Shown one piece after another: positions 20,179 through 30,339 of a stretch of 64,000 bases of DNA. The stretch's first letter is position 1. Each line of letters opens with the position of its first letter. Source of the stretch: Annona cherimola (taxonomy: Eukaryota > Streptophyta > Magnoliopsida > Magnoliales > Annonaceae); NCBI GenBank assembly GCA_030490835.1, contig CM059972.1:55843563-55907562 (forward strand), written 5' to 3'. The position numbers and the translations under genes are program-made. The notes under the pieces were generated by a model. The model worked only from the letters and a program-made list of their open reading frames with translations, was not told the origin of the DNA and did not search any database.

Positions 20179-21115
20179 GATAGAGGAAAATATGAACGTT
20201 GTAGAAGTAGTTGGCGTGCAATAAATGAACTCCAACGGTCAAAAATTTGACCGTTATACTCCAAGTCGAAGATGAAGTCGACTTGGCCTGCGACTTGGCT
20301 TCCAAGTCGCACATGGAGTCGACTTGGCCTGCGACTTGGGTTCTTCAGAAACTCAAGTCTGAGACTTGGGTCGACTTGGCTTTCAGACTTCAACTCAAGT
20401 CGATCCTGAAGTCGACTTGGGTTGCGACTTGGCTTGGTCTATTGCAGAAACGCCTTGATCTTCTTGAAATGTCTTGAATCTTGCAAACCATTTGAAAGCT
20501 TTGGGTCCTTGCACAATATATGTATGTTCCTTGCTTTGCTTTGGACTCACTGGGTCTTCATGACTTGGTTTTTACTCCATTTGGAAGCTAGCTTGAAGAT
20601 TTGCTTTGAGCTTGATAGACTTGATTTGAACTTGAACTTGGATTCTCACTTTAAGAATAGTCTTTAAAGCTCATTTGTATGTGAGAAACTTCAAATGGAT
20701 GTCTTGGATATGCTTGAATCTTCATCTTGGACTTCAAAACTTCTCAAGTCGAAGTTGGAGTCGACCTGGTTTGCGACTTCGCCCAAGTCGCACTTTGGAG
20801 TCGACTTCGTCTGCGACTTCGCATCTTCGGGAGCCAGATTTCAACGCTGGACATTTTGTGTACTTCGAAGTCGATGCTGGAGTCGACTTCGTATGCGACT
20901 TGACTACCCAAGTCGCATGTGGAGTCGACTTGGCTTGCGACTTCACTCGTCAGAATTCCATTTTCAACTTTGTCCAGTTTTGGCTTGTTTGAAGTCGTTA
21001 GTGGAGTCGACTTCACTATCGACTTCACTCCCAAGTCGAAGTTCAAGTCGACTCGAAGATCGACTTGACTTCTCTGCTTTCCTTAAACACTTGGCAAACA
21101 TATTAGTCATATATA

Positions 21116-21120
21116 TATAC
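21116..21120. other. Target site duplication (tatac) of the nested element, left copy
   Basis: The 5-bp tatac at 21116-21120 recurs at 29522-29526. Joining the flanks at one copy recreates the sequence at 11952-11966 of the other Sirevirus LTR, which proves the insertion point. Confidence 0.95.
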
Positions 21121-23816
21121 TGATGCAAACCAAGTGCTTGTCGTTAAGAGCACTGTGATCACCAGTTTAATTTAAATTAACCGAAACACATTAAAGCTAC
21201 CACTATACGAGTGATAGTGTAGAATAATGGTGAGTCGGGTCGAATCCACAGAGAGGCGATGTAGTTTTGAATTATTTTTAAGAGAAAGAAAGGGTATAGA
21301 GAGAGAAAGAGAAAGAGAGAAGAGAGAAGAGAGAGAGAGAGAGAAAGAGAGAAGAGAGAGAAAGAGAGAAGAGAGAGAAAAGAAGAGAGAGAAAGAGAGA
21401 AGAGAGAGAAAAGAAGAGAGAGAAAGAGAGAAGAGAGAGAAAAGAAGAGAGAGAAAGAGAGAAGAGAGAGAAAAGAAGAGAGAGAAAGAGAGAAGAGAGA
21501 GAAAAAGAAGAGAGAGAAAGAGAGAAGAGAGAGAAAGAGAAGAGAGAAAGAAATTAGAAGAAATTAGAGATAGAAAGAAGAGAGAAAAGAAAAGAGAAAA
21601 AAAGAGAAAATAGAAGAAATTGGAGATAAAAGAAAAGGAGACAAGAAGCTAAAAGAAATTATAATTAACTAGCAACTTAATTAAAACTATTCTAAGAAAG
21701 CAATAAAAGCTATGAAATTTAACTATTAAAGCAGGAAAGAGAATTACATTAAATTTAATCTAAAAATTACAAAGCATAAAATAAAGCAGTAAATCTAATC
21801 TAAAAATTAAAACTACAAATTAAAAAGCAATAACTACGAGACACTACAAAGCATAATAAAATTTACATCACCCGAATATGGAGAGCAACATCTCCACGTA
21901 ATAGAAAACTTTATTGCTTGGCCCCACCTCCTTGCCACGGGTCCCACCAAAAAATGGGTCCCACCCACTTGCTACGGGGTCCCACCAGATGGGTCCCACC
22001 CAAGGGGCTTTGTGGGGTATGGGGTGTGTCTTTCTTGGGAAGAGTGGAAGCCTTTTTATAGGCGTGTGAGGGCACCCCTTTTCCATTTGGCTTCCGATGT
22101 GGGATTGCTTGCTTCGTCGCCCGCCTTAGCAACCTTCTTGCCATTTTGCCGTAGCTTTGCCTTCGAATTTGACGAAGAGGAGAAAAATGCAGTGGCAAAA
22201 TCTACTGGCTAAAAATTCACAGCTGCCTGTTGCTGTTTAGTTCGAGCTTGGGCAGCTTCAATCGCTGAAATTAAAAAGGGCACGGGCAGCTCTTGCTTGA
22301 TGGAGATAAAGAAAACGGCAACCATGGCTGGAATTTGGACGGATGCCGAATCTTCGGTGCGGAACAAAAGCTTGGAAAGGGGTTGTCGGACTCTCTCTGG
22401 TCGGACGACTGGCTGGGATTTTCTGGTTGGAGAAGATGGGGCAGAGGGCTTGAATGCGAGGAAAGATGTGCAGAGGTGGGTGGTGTCGAAGCAATTGAGC
22501 AGTGCTGCGAAACGGTCGTTTGCGTTTTTCACGGGTAGCAGCTGCTGGAAAATCAATTTGGGGATTTCTCGCAATGGATTGCTGCATCGAATTTCAAAGG
22601 GGCTTGCTGCTAATCGGTTGATCAACTCCGATCTGCAAATCCACGATGCAAGTGATCGGATCTGAGAAGGAGAGAATGGTCGGGAATTTGGGACCTGATT
22701 TGAAAACAAATTGAGAACCCGGCTGTTCGGTGGATTTTCCATTTGTTGCTTCCGGTTGTTGCTTCGTGGCTGCCTCCATTTGCAGCTGCCGGATCGGTGA
22801 GATGGAGGTTTGGTAGTCATGGCTCGGTGCTGAATCAAGCATGCTCTTTGTTGCTGTTCGGTTCAGGCCTTAGCAGCTAGGTGTGGTTGGTGGGTTGCAG
22901 CGGCGATGCTCAGATTTGTGATGGAAGTTGGGTTTTGGGTGAATGGGTTCTTGTTGATGACTAGCTCGCCGGATTTGAGGAGAGCCGCTGATTTTGGAGT
23001 TGCTGAAAAATCGCGGTTTGCCATTTCTGCTCGAATATTCATGGCCGGATGGGTTAGATTGCAGATAGAATTTTTGCAAATTAAAACCCGATTGGTAGAC
23101 TTTAGCGTCGCGCGGTGAGCTGCTGAAAATCCAACTAACGCAGGGATGGTTGCAATTTGGGATTTCTAGTTTGGCGGCATTCGGAAGTTGCTGATGGAGA
23201 TTTTTCGGCTGGATGCAGCTACGAATTGATGGAATTCAGCTCCATAAATTTTCAATTGACAGCTTTTGTTGAAGGGATGCCGCGGGGAATTGCAATGGTG
23301 CTGGATTTGGGGCTGGTTTTTGCTTGCGGCCGGTTTGGGAAGATGGAGCACCATAACAGGTGCTCCGGCGATCCACGCTCACTCGCACCTATTTTACAAA
23401 AAAAAATGAAAATGAAAATATTACCCAAATAATTTCGACATTCTACAGATATTTCGTATTTTTCATTTTGGATTCTTTTTAATATTCATTTATATAATTT
23501 TATTTTAAGATTACATAATAGTCCACTTCAACCCATATTTTATAATTATATATATTTTACCCTGTTTAATCATTCTATAAATTTGTCCGAATTATCTTAA
23601 TACGTTAATGCATATTTTAAAATTTTCTAAGGGATTGAGTCATAATTTTATATTTTCAAGAATGTTGCAAAATGACCCGTTTTATAGTAAAATTAAAGAT
23701 TCTATCAAAAATATGATTTTTATGAAATTCCACTTAAAACATGCATTTAATTAACGTTTTAATATTTAATTGTGCGAATTTAACATGGAATTAAATGAAA
23801 ATTTTTAGACTTATCA
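21121..23816 (-). repeat. 3' LTR of the nested non-autonomous element
   Basis: This 2,696-bp LTR has three parts. On the left is a long purine microsatellite of GAGA/GAAGA type (about 21288-21612). In the middle is a GC-richer stretch (about 21900-23390) containing a TATA box on the minus strand (TATAAAAA, 22053-22060). On the right is an AT-rich distal U3. The motif gagtcgggtcgaatccaca near 21232-21250 resembles the conserved U5 segment of Tat/Athila LTRs by memory. Several open frames, the longest 22209-22838 minus (209 codons), lie upstream of the TATA box and have no recognised domain. Confidence 0.92.
22053..22060 (-). promoter_or_regulatory. TATA box of the nested element, 3' LTR copy
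   Basis: The minus strand reads TATAAAAAGG. The copy in the 5' LTR is at 27758-27765 and would drive the 557-codon ORF on the minus strand. Confidence 0.65.
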
Positions 23817-23829
23817 CACCCCCCAACTT
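23817..23829 (-). promoter_or_regulatory. Polypurine tract of the nested element
   Basis: The minus strand reads AAGTTGGGGGGTG directly before the 3' LTR. A near copy, AAGTTGGGGGGGG, lies at 24694-24706 about 0.9 kb upstream, so this element also has two tracts. Confidence 0.85.
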
Positions 23830-23872
23830 AAACATTGCTAGTCCCTTAGCAATGGAAATAGTTTAATAATAA

Positions 23873-23904
<32 letters not shown>

Positions 23905-24155
23905 AATCTAAGTGCACTGCTAATAATGATAGTAAGCTTTAGAAGAAAATTTTCTTTAGTGAACATGAGTAAAAATATTTCATGGTGCATATAAAAATTA
24001 TAGCACGTGTGTATGTGTACTAATGAACAAATGGGCATTAGTTAAATAAATTATTTTCAGCTTATCCAAGCTAAGTAACAGTCATATCAAAATTATGATA
24101 GTGACAGTTAATATATATCTCCTTTTTTCATCATTTTTTTCATTTTTTTTTTCTT

Positions 24156-24312
24156 CCCTCACCATATTTCAGGGTATCTAGGGATAATTTTTTTTTTTTT
24201 TTTTTTTTTTCTTTCCCTCACCATATTTCAGGATATCTGGGGTTTTACATTTTTTTTTTTCTATATATATTTTTTTTATACTCCCCTCACCATATTTCAG
24301 GGTATCTGGGGA
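24156..24312. repeat. Three copies of a short motif spaced by poly-T in the nested element
   Basis: The motif CCTCACCATATTTCAGG, followed by a gtatctgggga-like tail, occurs at about 24156-24186, 24215-24242 and 24284-24312, with runs of 10 to 30 T between. On the transcribed minus strand these are long A runs separated by the motif. The surrounding 3' non-coding part (23830-24928) has further homopolymer T runs near 23871-23899 and 24600-24640 and no coding sequence. Confidence 0.8.
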
Positions 24313-24871
24313 TATAATTTCTTTTTTTTTTTTTTTTTTTTTTTTAACTACCAGCTATCAATTATAGAGATATTAAAGATTACTTGCTTGGATGAGAGAG
24401 AAAAATTATATTATCATGGTACCCACGAGGTTCATTGACGTGTAAGTGCAATCAGTGCTAATAAAATTTTGAAAACACCATGAAAATATTTTTTACAAAT
24501 ATAACTAATTACAGTTTTCCTCTTCACTTACTACCAAGCATAGCAAGTGTACTTTGATTTACCTTTATTTTATTTTATTTTTGGATATTTTCTAGAATTT
24601 TTTTTTTTTTTTTTTTTTTTATTAATTTTTTTTTTTTTAATTTTTATTTTATATTATATATATTTTTAAATAAATCACGTTAAGCAAACCAGACCCCCCC
24701 CAACTTGAATAAAGCTATCTTTGATAAACATGCGCAAAATATATAAATTCATGAAAATAAGATAGCAGGGAAAGAGACAACCTGGGGTGTAATGATCTGA
24801 TAAAATTGCTGCAGCTTTTACCTAAAAAAAAATGAGAAGAAAACTAACGGAAAAGAGATATATACATGTTG

Positions 24872-24919
24872 GGTTGCCTCCCAACCAGCGCTAAGTTTTA
24901 CGTCTTTAGCCAGACGTAA
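24872..24919 (-). other. Two hairpins just after the stop of the nested ORF
   Basis: A perfect 7-bp stem, TTACGTC (24898-24904) with GACGTAA (24913-24919) and an 8-nt loop, begins 9 nt after the TAA stop of the minus-strand ORF. Next comes a smaller hairpin, GGTTG-5-CAACC, at 24872-24886. The GGGAGGCAACCC phrase of the second hairpin is, from memory, common in plant Tat/Athila elements. Confidence 0.65.
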
Positions 24920-24928
24920 TGATTAATG

Positions 24929-26602
24929 TTATCCAATTCCTGCTCTGTAAAATTTTTTAACACTATGTAGGTTATTTACTATTTTCATATATTCATGCTC
25001 AAGTGTTGTGAAGATTAATGAGTCATCAATGATGTTTAATATGTAGCATTCTTCAATTTGATCTGAATTATTTATTGAATTGTTACTTGATGGGAGCATG
25101 ATTTTATTTTGGGTTAAACAGGATTCCATTTGAATACAACGCTCTTTGAGAAATTGTTTATAATTTGGAATATACTGAATGACATCAAAGAGAGAAATTT
25201 TAACTTCAACCTGTTTAAACATTTGAATCATCTCTTCCTTTTTCATTAATTCATCTATGCTAATGAGCTCATCTTTCAAAATACTTGAAATAACAGGTAT
25301 GCACTTCTCAAAATTTTCATTAATAATTTCATTTTCACCTCCCCCCAACTTATCCTCAATAGACTCTCCATTTCTCACCTCATCATTAATTTGGTTATGA
25401 TCTATATCATTCATTTGAAACCTAATATAACCATTATCAATCTCCTCAATATTTTCTTGATTTTTATCTCCTTCACAATTATCATTAATCAATTTTTCAT
25501 TATTTTCTATAATATTTTCTTGATTATGAAGAGAGGAATTCTCATTAAGTCTATAATCTGCGAAACCATCCCTACATAATGTTGTAATTATTACCAAATT
25601 TTCAGACAATAGATTTTCTGATAGTAATTGATCTGATTGAGTTTGATAATCAAAATGATTAACTGGAATGATAGTTGATTCATTAGGTTCCTCCCCACAT
25701 AATGTTTCAATATATTCATCATCTATTTTTAAATTATCTTTCTTTTGACTTAGCATTTGTTTGTTAAGGGATTCAGCTACTAAAGCATTTGGGAATGCTA
25801 AGTCATTTTCAAAATATGGACTTTCCAATGGTATTGGATCTGATTGAATTTGAAAATTTGAATGATCAACAAAATTATCAATTTGGTCAGTATAAAATTC
25901 CTCTCCTCCTCTCCTCTCCATGGCTACTATTACTTGATCTTCATAATCTGTCATCCTAGAAAATGATTGTTGGTCGGAAAGGAATTGTTGATCTAATCCT
26001 TCCTCTAAGTCATCTAAGTGAGGAGGTTGTTGATAATCTACTTGATCTGATGGAAAACTTGAAAAGTCCTCTTGTGGCCAGCATTCTGAAAGTTTATTTT
26101 CCATGTTTTGAAAGCTATCGAGAAGAAATTTTTCAAGTTCGTCTATTTTCTCATTATAATTATAAGGTTGATGAGAAGATTGGCTAGTAGATTGAGGTGA
26201 TAAAAAATTTTCTTCAGGATATACAGGTGGCCTATATGTATTTTCATAATAATTAGATTGATATTGATAATTTAAAAATTGACTTTGCTCATGTGGCCAC
26301 TGGGTTTGTAGATATGGAGGGTAAGATTGCATTTGTTGATTTGTCCAAGAAGGATTAGGACAACTAAATCCTGAGTTATATGCATATGAAAATGAATTGT
26401 AATCAGGTATATGGAACTTATGAAAATTTTGCACTTGCTCTTGATATGGTAAAAATTGAGTCTCATTAGAATATGTCGTTTGAAAAGGAATCGATGTATT
26501 TAAGAATGAACGGTTTGAGTTTTGATAGGCAAGTAAATCATTAAGCTTTTGGTTTAATTCTTCCAACTTACCTAACCGCTGATTAATAAAGTTCATGTCC
26601 AT
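24929..26602 (-). CDS. 557-codon ORF of the nested element, Asn/Gln-rich with a Gag-linker motif
   Basis: This is the only long frame of the element and it is intact. The start MDMNFINQRLGKLEELNQKL is a likely coiled coil. Residues about 25-210 are rich in Gln, Asn, Tyr, Ser and Pro, with repeated YQSNYY-like and SQSSHQPYNY-like segments, as in disordered or prion-like regions. Residues about 210-440 are acidic and Asn-rich. Near residues 450-500 is KKEEMIQMFKQVEVKISLFD, then IPNYKQFLKERC. It follows the pattern of the linker before the protease in Tat/Athila polyproteins (F+-V-I-I-L-DAI--IP-Y-KFLK). No zinc knuckle or enzyme domain is seen. It is probably a Gag-derived or captured protein kept by a non-autonomous element; its role is unknown. 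Confidence 0.85.
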   Translation of the reverse strand: MDMNFINQRLGKLEELNQKLNDLLAYQNSNRSFLNTSIPFQTTYSNETQFLPYQEQVQNFHKFHIPDYNSFSYAYNSGFSCPNPSWTNQQMQSYPPYLQTQWPHEQSQFLNYQYQSNYYENTYRPPVYPEENFLSPQSTSQSSHQPYNYNEKIDELEKFLLDSFQNMENKLSECWPQEDFSSFPSDQVDYQQPPHLDDLEEGLDQQFLSDQQSFSRMTDYEDQVIVAMERRGGEEFYTDQIDNFVDHSNFQIQSDPIPLESPYFENDLAFPNALVAESLNKQMLSQKKDNLKIDDEYIETLCGEEPNESTIIPVNHFDYQTQSDQLLSENLLSENLVIITTLCRDGFADYRLNENSSLHNQENIIENNEKLINDNCEGDKNQENIEEIDNGYIRFQMNDIDHNQINDEVRNGESIEDKLGGGENEIINENFEKCIPVISSILKDELISIDELMKKEEMIQMFKQVEVKISLFDVIQYIPNYKQFLKERCIQMESCLTQNKIMLPSSNNSINNSDQIEECYILNIIDDSLIFTTLEHEYMKIVNNLHSVKKFYRAGIG

Positions 26603-26615
26603 TCTTTAATTTTAG

Positions 26616-26647
<32 letters not shown>

Positions 26648-26802
26648 AGCAGGAAAGAATCGAAATTGGTGATCTGAAGTTCAAGTGCAATAAGTAAAGA
26701 AAGCAGATAAGAAATTTAAAAAGGAAGCATAACAGGTAACATAAAGCAACACTAGATGAGATTTAAGAAGATTTAAGGAGAATAATTCAAAATATCATGC
26801 CT

Positions 26803-26819
26803 CCCCGGCAACGGCGCCA
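26803..26819 (-). promoter_or_regulatory. Primer binding site (tRNA-Asp) of the nested element
   Basis: The plus strand ccccggcaacggcgcca matches the 3' end of plant tRNA-Asp(GUC), including CCA, over 17 bases. It lies six bases from the 5' LTR, so the element runs on the minus strand. Confidence 0.9.
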
Positions 26820-26825
26820 AAAACT

Positions 26826-29521
26826 TGATGCAAACCAAGTGCTTGTCGTTAAGAGCACTGTGATCACCAGTTTAATTTAAATTAACCGAAACACATTAAA
26901 GCTACCACTATACGAGTGATAGTGTAGAATAATGGTGAGTCGGGTCGAATCCACAGAGAGGCGATGTAGTTTTGAATTATTTTTAAGAGAAAGAAAGGGT
27001 ATAGAGAGAGAAAGAGAAAGAGAGAAGAGAGAAGAGAGAGAGAGAGAGAAAGAGAGAAGAGAGAGAAAGAGAGAAGAGAGAGAAAAGAAGAGAGAGAAAG
27101 AGAGAAGAGAGAGAAAAGAAGAGAGAGAAAGAGAGAAGAGAGAGAAAAGAAGAGAGAGAAAGAGAGAAGAGAGAGAAAAGAAGAGAGAGAAAGAGAGAAG
27201 AGAGAGAAAAAGAAGAGAGAGAAAGAGAGAAGAGAGAGAAAGAGAAGAGAGAAAGAAATTAGAAGAAATTAGAGATAGAAAGAAGAGAGAAAAGAAAAGA
27301 GAAAAAAAGAGAAAATAGAAGAAATTGGAGATAAAAGAAAAGGAGACAAGAAGCTAAAAGAAATTATAATTAACTAGCAACTTAATTAAAACTATTCTAA
27401 GAAAGCAATAAAAGCTATGAAATTTAACTATTAAAGCAGGAAAGAGAATTACATTAAATTTAATCTAAAAATTACAAAGCATAAAATAAAGCAGTAAATC
27501 TAATCTAAAAATTAAAACTACAAATTAAAAAGCAATAACTACGAGACACTACAAAGCATAATAAAATTTACATCACCCGAATATGGAGAGCAACATCTCC
27601 ACGTAATAGAAAACTTTATTGCTTGGCCCCACCTCCTTGCCACGGGTCCCACCAAAAAATGGGTCCCACCCACTTGCTACGGGGTCCCACCAGATGGGTC
27701 CCACCCAAGGGGCTTTGTGGGGTATGGGGTGTGTCTTTCTTGGGAAGAGTGGAAGCCTTTTTATAGGCGTGTGAGGGCACCCCTTTTCCATTTGGCTTCC
27801 GATGTGGGATTGCTTGCTTCGTCGCCCGCCTTAGCAACCTTCTTGCCATTTTGCCGTAGCTTTGCCTTCGAATTTGACGAAGAGGAGAAAAATGCAGTGG
27901 CAAAATCTACTGGCTAAAAATTCACAGCTGCCTGTTGCTGTTTAGTTCGAGCTTGGGCAGCTTCAATCGCTGAAATTAAAAAGGGCACGGGCAGCTCTTG
28001 CTTGATGGAGATAAAGAAAACGGCAACCATGGCTGGAATTTGGACGGATGCCGAATCTTCGGTGCGGAACAAAAGCTTGGAAAGGGGTTGTCGGACTCTC
28101 TCTGGTCGGACGACTGGCTGGGATTTTCTGGTTGGAGAAGATGGGGCAGAGGGCTTGAATGCGAGGAAAGATGTGCAGAGGTGGGTGGTGTCGAAGCAAT
28201 TGAGCAGTGCTGCGAAACGGTCGTTTGCGTTTTTCACGGGTAGCAGCTGCTGGAAAATCAATTTGGGGATTTCTCGCAATGGATTGCTGCATCGAATTTC
28301 AAAGGGGCTTGCTGCTAATCGGTTGATCAACTCCGATCTGCAAATCCACGATGCAAGTGATCGGATCTGAGAAGGAGAGAATGGTCGGGAATTTGGGACC
28401 TGATTTGAAAACAAATTGAGAACCCGGCTGTTCGGTGGATTTTCCATTTGTTGCTTCCGGTTGTTGCTTCGTGGCTGCCTCCATTTGCAGCTGCCGGATC
28501 GGTGAGATGGAGGTTTGGTAGTCATGGCTCGGTGCTGAATCAAGCATGCTCTTTGTTGCTGTTCGGTTCAGGCCTTAGCAGCTAGGTGTGGTTGGTGGGT
28601 TGCAGCGGCGATGCTCAGATTTGTGATGGAAGTTGGGTTTTGGGTGAATGGGTTCTTGTTGATGACTAGCTCGCCGGATTTGAGGAGAGCCGCTGATTTT
28701 GGAGTTGCTGAAAAATCGCGGTTTGCCATTTCTGCTCGAATATTCATGGCCGGATGGGTTAGATTGCAGATAGAATTTTTGCAAATTAAAACCCGATTGG
28801 TAGACTTTAGCGTCGCGCGGTGAGCTGCTGAAAATCCAACTAACGCAGGGATGGTTGCAATTTGGGATTTCTAGTTTGGCGGCATTCGGAAGTTGCTGAT
28901 GGAGATTTTTCGGCTGGATGCAGCTACGAATTGATGGAATTCAGCTCCATAAATTTTCAATTGACAGCTTTTGTTGAAGGGATGCCGCGGGGAATTGCAA
29001 TGGTGCTGGATTTGGGGCTGGTTTTTGCTTGCGGCCGGTTTGGGAAGATGGAGCACCATAACAGGTGCTCCGGCGATCCACGCTCACTCGCACCTATTTT
29101 ACAAAAAAAAATGAAAATGAAAATATTACCCAAATAATTTCGACATTCTACAGATATTTCGTATTTTTCATTTTGGATTCTTTTTAATATTCATTTATAT
29201 AATTTTATTTTAAGATTACATAATAGTCCACTTCAACCCATATTTTATAATTATATATATTTTACCCTGTTTAATCATTCTATAAATTTGTCCGAATTAT
29301 CTTAATACGTTAATGCATATTTTAAAATTTTCTAAGGGATTGAGTCATAATTTTATATTTTCAAGAATGTTGCAAAATGACCCGTTTTATAGTAAAATTA
29401 AAGATTCTATCAAAAATATGATTTTTATGAAATTCCACTTAAAACATGCATTTAATTAACGTTTTAATATTTAATTGTGCGAATTTAACATGGAATTAAA
29501 TGAAAATTTTTAGACTTATCA
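26826..29521 (-). repeat. 5' LTR of the nested non-autonomous element
   Basis: Same length and, by my reading, same sequence as 21121-23816, including the purine microsatellite (about 26993-27317), the GC-rich middle and the TATA box at 27758-27765. The open frames in both LTRs translate identically. Confidence 0.93.
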
Positions 29522-29600
29522 TATACTCAAACTAGTTCTTGTTAATCATCAAAACTCAATCCTTGGCCAATTTGTTTTATTTTGAACATTGTTTCCAACA
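29522..29600 (-). repeat. Distal 79 bp of the Sirevirus 1 5' LTR
   Basis: It continues the LTR from the tatac duplication through ctcaaactagttcttg to the terminal CCAACA. The right copy of the caaag duplication follows at 29601-29605. Confidence 0.93.
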
Positions 29601-30339
29601 CAAAGGAGATGACTTGAATTACTTAAGGACTATGATCTCAATATTTTTATCACCCACGCAAAGCAAATGTAGTAGCAAATACTTTAAGTTGAAATGCTAG
29701 TGTGACTTATCTGATCATTAAGGATGAAGGATTAGCTCGAGAAATGAAGCAATTAGAATTGAATTGTATGTCCACTTGGAACACAAACAAGGTTGTCTCG
29801 AATGCAGCTACAATCTTCATTGTTTGAACAAATTAAATGTGTACAACAAATGATATAGATTTAAAGAAATATATGGATAAAATTTAAAAAAAAATCCTAC
29901 CAAGTATAATGTTAATTATCAGAGTATATTTCAATATGAAGGTTGTATTTGTATACTAAATCAAGTTGAACTAAAGAATCAAATGTTCAAAGAAGCCCAT
30001 TTCTCTCCATTTTCTATGCATCTTGGAAGTGCAAAGATGTACCATGACTTTAAAAAGGGTTGGTAGTGGAATAACATGAAGAAGGAAACTACTGAATTTG
30101 TTGCCAAATGTTTAACTTGTCGAGAAAGCAGATCATCAACGAATTCCAAATAAATTACAGTCTCTTGAAATGCCAGAATGGAAATAGGATGATATCACCA
30201 TGGACTTCATTAAAGGTTTACCTCGAACATAAAGTAAAAATGACTCTAAATGGGTGATAGTTGATCGCTTATCTAAGGTAGCCCATTTTTTACCAGTGAA
30301 GAAAAATTTCTTTATAGAGAGACTAGCCAAAATTTATTA
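29601..30339 (+). pseudogene. Chromovirus RNase H end and integrase N-terminal part
   Basis: The coding homology resumes right after Sirevirus 1: LELLKDYDLNI, then KANVVANTLS (usual KANVVADALSR), ending RNase H. The integrase zinc-binding region follows (KEAHFSPFSMHLGSAKMYHD, then CLTCRE, with H-H-C-C still visible), and then the start of the core (DDITMDFIKGLPRT, then KWVIVDRLSKVAHFLPV with the first catalytic Asp in MDFI). Several frameshifts and stops are present. It is cut at 30339 by a solo LTR and resumes at 32826. Confidence 0.88.

Larger units (their letters stand above)
19471..21120 (-). repeat. 5' LTR of Sirevirus 1, main part
   Basis: It is nearly identical to 10309-11961. The LTR is broken at 21120 by the nested element and finishes at 29522-29600. 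It includes the TATA box at 20170-20178 and the palindrome arrays at 20263-20416 and 20746-21068. The nested insertion lies in distal U3, so the array and TATA box remain adjacent. The distal 79 bp of U3 are now 8.4 kb away. Confidence 0.94.
21121..29521 (-). mobile_element. Non-autonomous Tat/Athila-related LTR element with one long ORF, 8.4 kb
   Basis: The LTRs at 21121-23816 and 26826-29521 have exactly the same length, 2,696 bp, and I found no difference on reading, so this is the youngest insertion here. The termini are TGATGCAAACC...GACTTATCA and the target duplication is tatac. The 3.0-kb interior has a tRNA-Asp primer site, one ORF of 557 codons and G-rich polypurine tracts. It has no protease, RT, RNase H or integrase, so it must borrow these proteins. 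The tRNA-Asp primer, the G-rich tract and a short Gag-linker motif in the ORF point to a Tat/Athila-type gypsy ancestor. Confidence 0.93.
10309..29600 (-). mobile_element. Sirevirus 1 (Ty1/copia, SIRE lineage), 10.9 kb without its nested insertion
   Basis: TGTTGG...CCAACA LTRs lie at 10309-12031 and 19471-29600; the right one is interrupted by an 8.4-kb element at 21121-29521. The orientation is minus, as shown by a tRNA-iMet primer site beside the right LTR and a polypurine tract beside the left LTR. The coding order is gag, pol (protease, integrase, RT, RNase H), then an extra ORF in the env position, which marks Sireviruses. The two LTRs differ by only one substitution (11349 against 20512) and one single-base indel near 10449 by my reading. 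Insertion was therefore recent. Pol has a single stop; gag and the env-position ORF are open. Confidence 0.95.

Noticed and set aside
21236..21250. Pol III B-box-like gggtcgaatcc, hinting at a SINE or tRNA gene
   Set aside because: No A box at the right distance and no tRNA fold. The phrase belongs to the conserved end region of this LTR type.
21227..21613. Arg/Glu-rich 128-codon frames in both LTRs of the nested element
   Set aside because: They are translations of a GAGA/GAAGA microsatellite inside an LTR; the opposite frames are equally open.
22209..22838. 209-codon minus-strand ORF in the nested LTR, present twice
   Set aside because: It lies upstream of the LTR TATA box, has no recognisable domain, and its duplication only reflects the two LTRs. 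Kept as a finding about composition, not as a gene.
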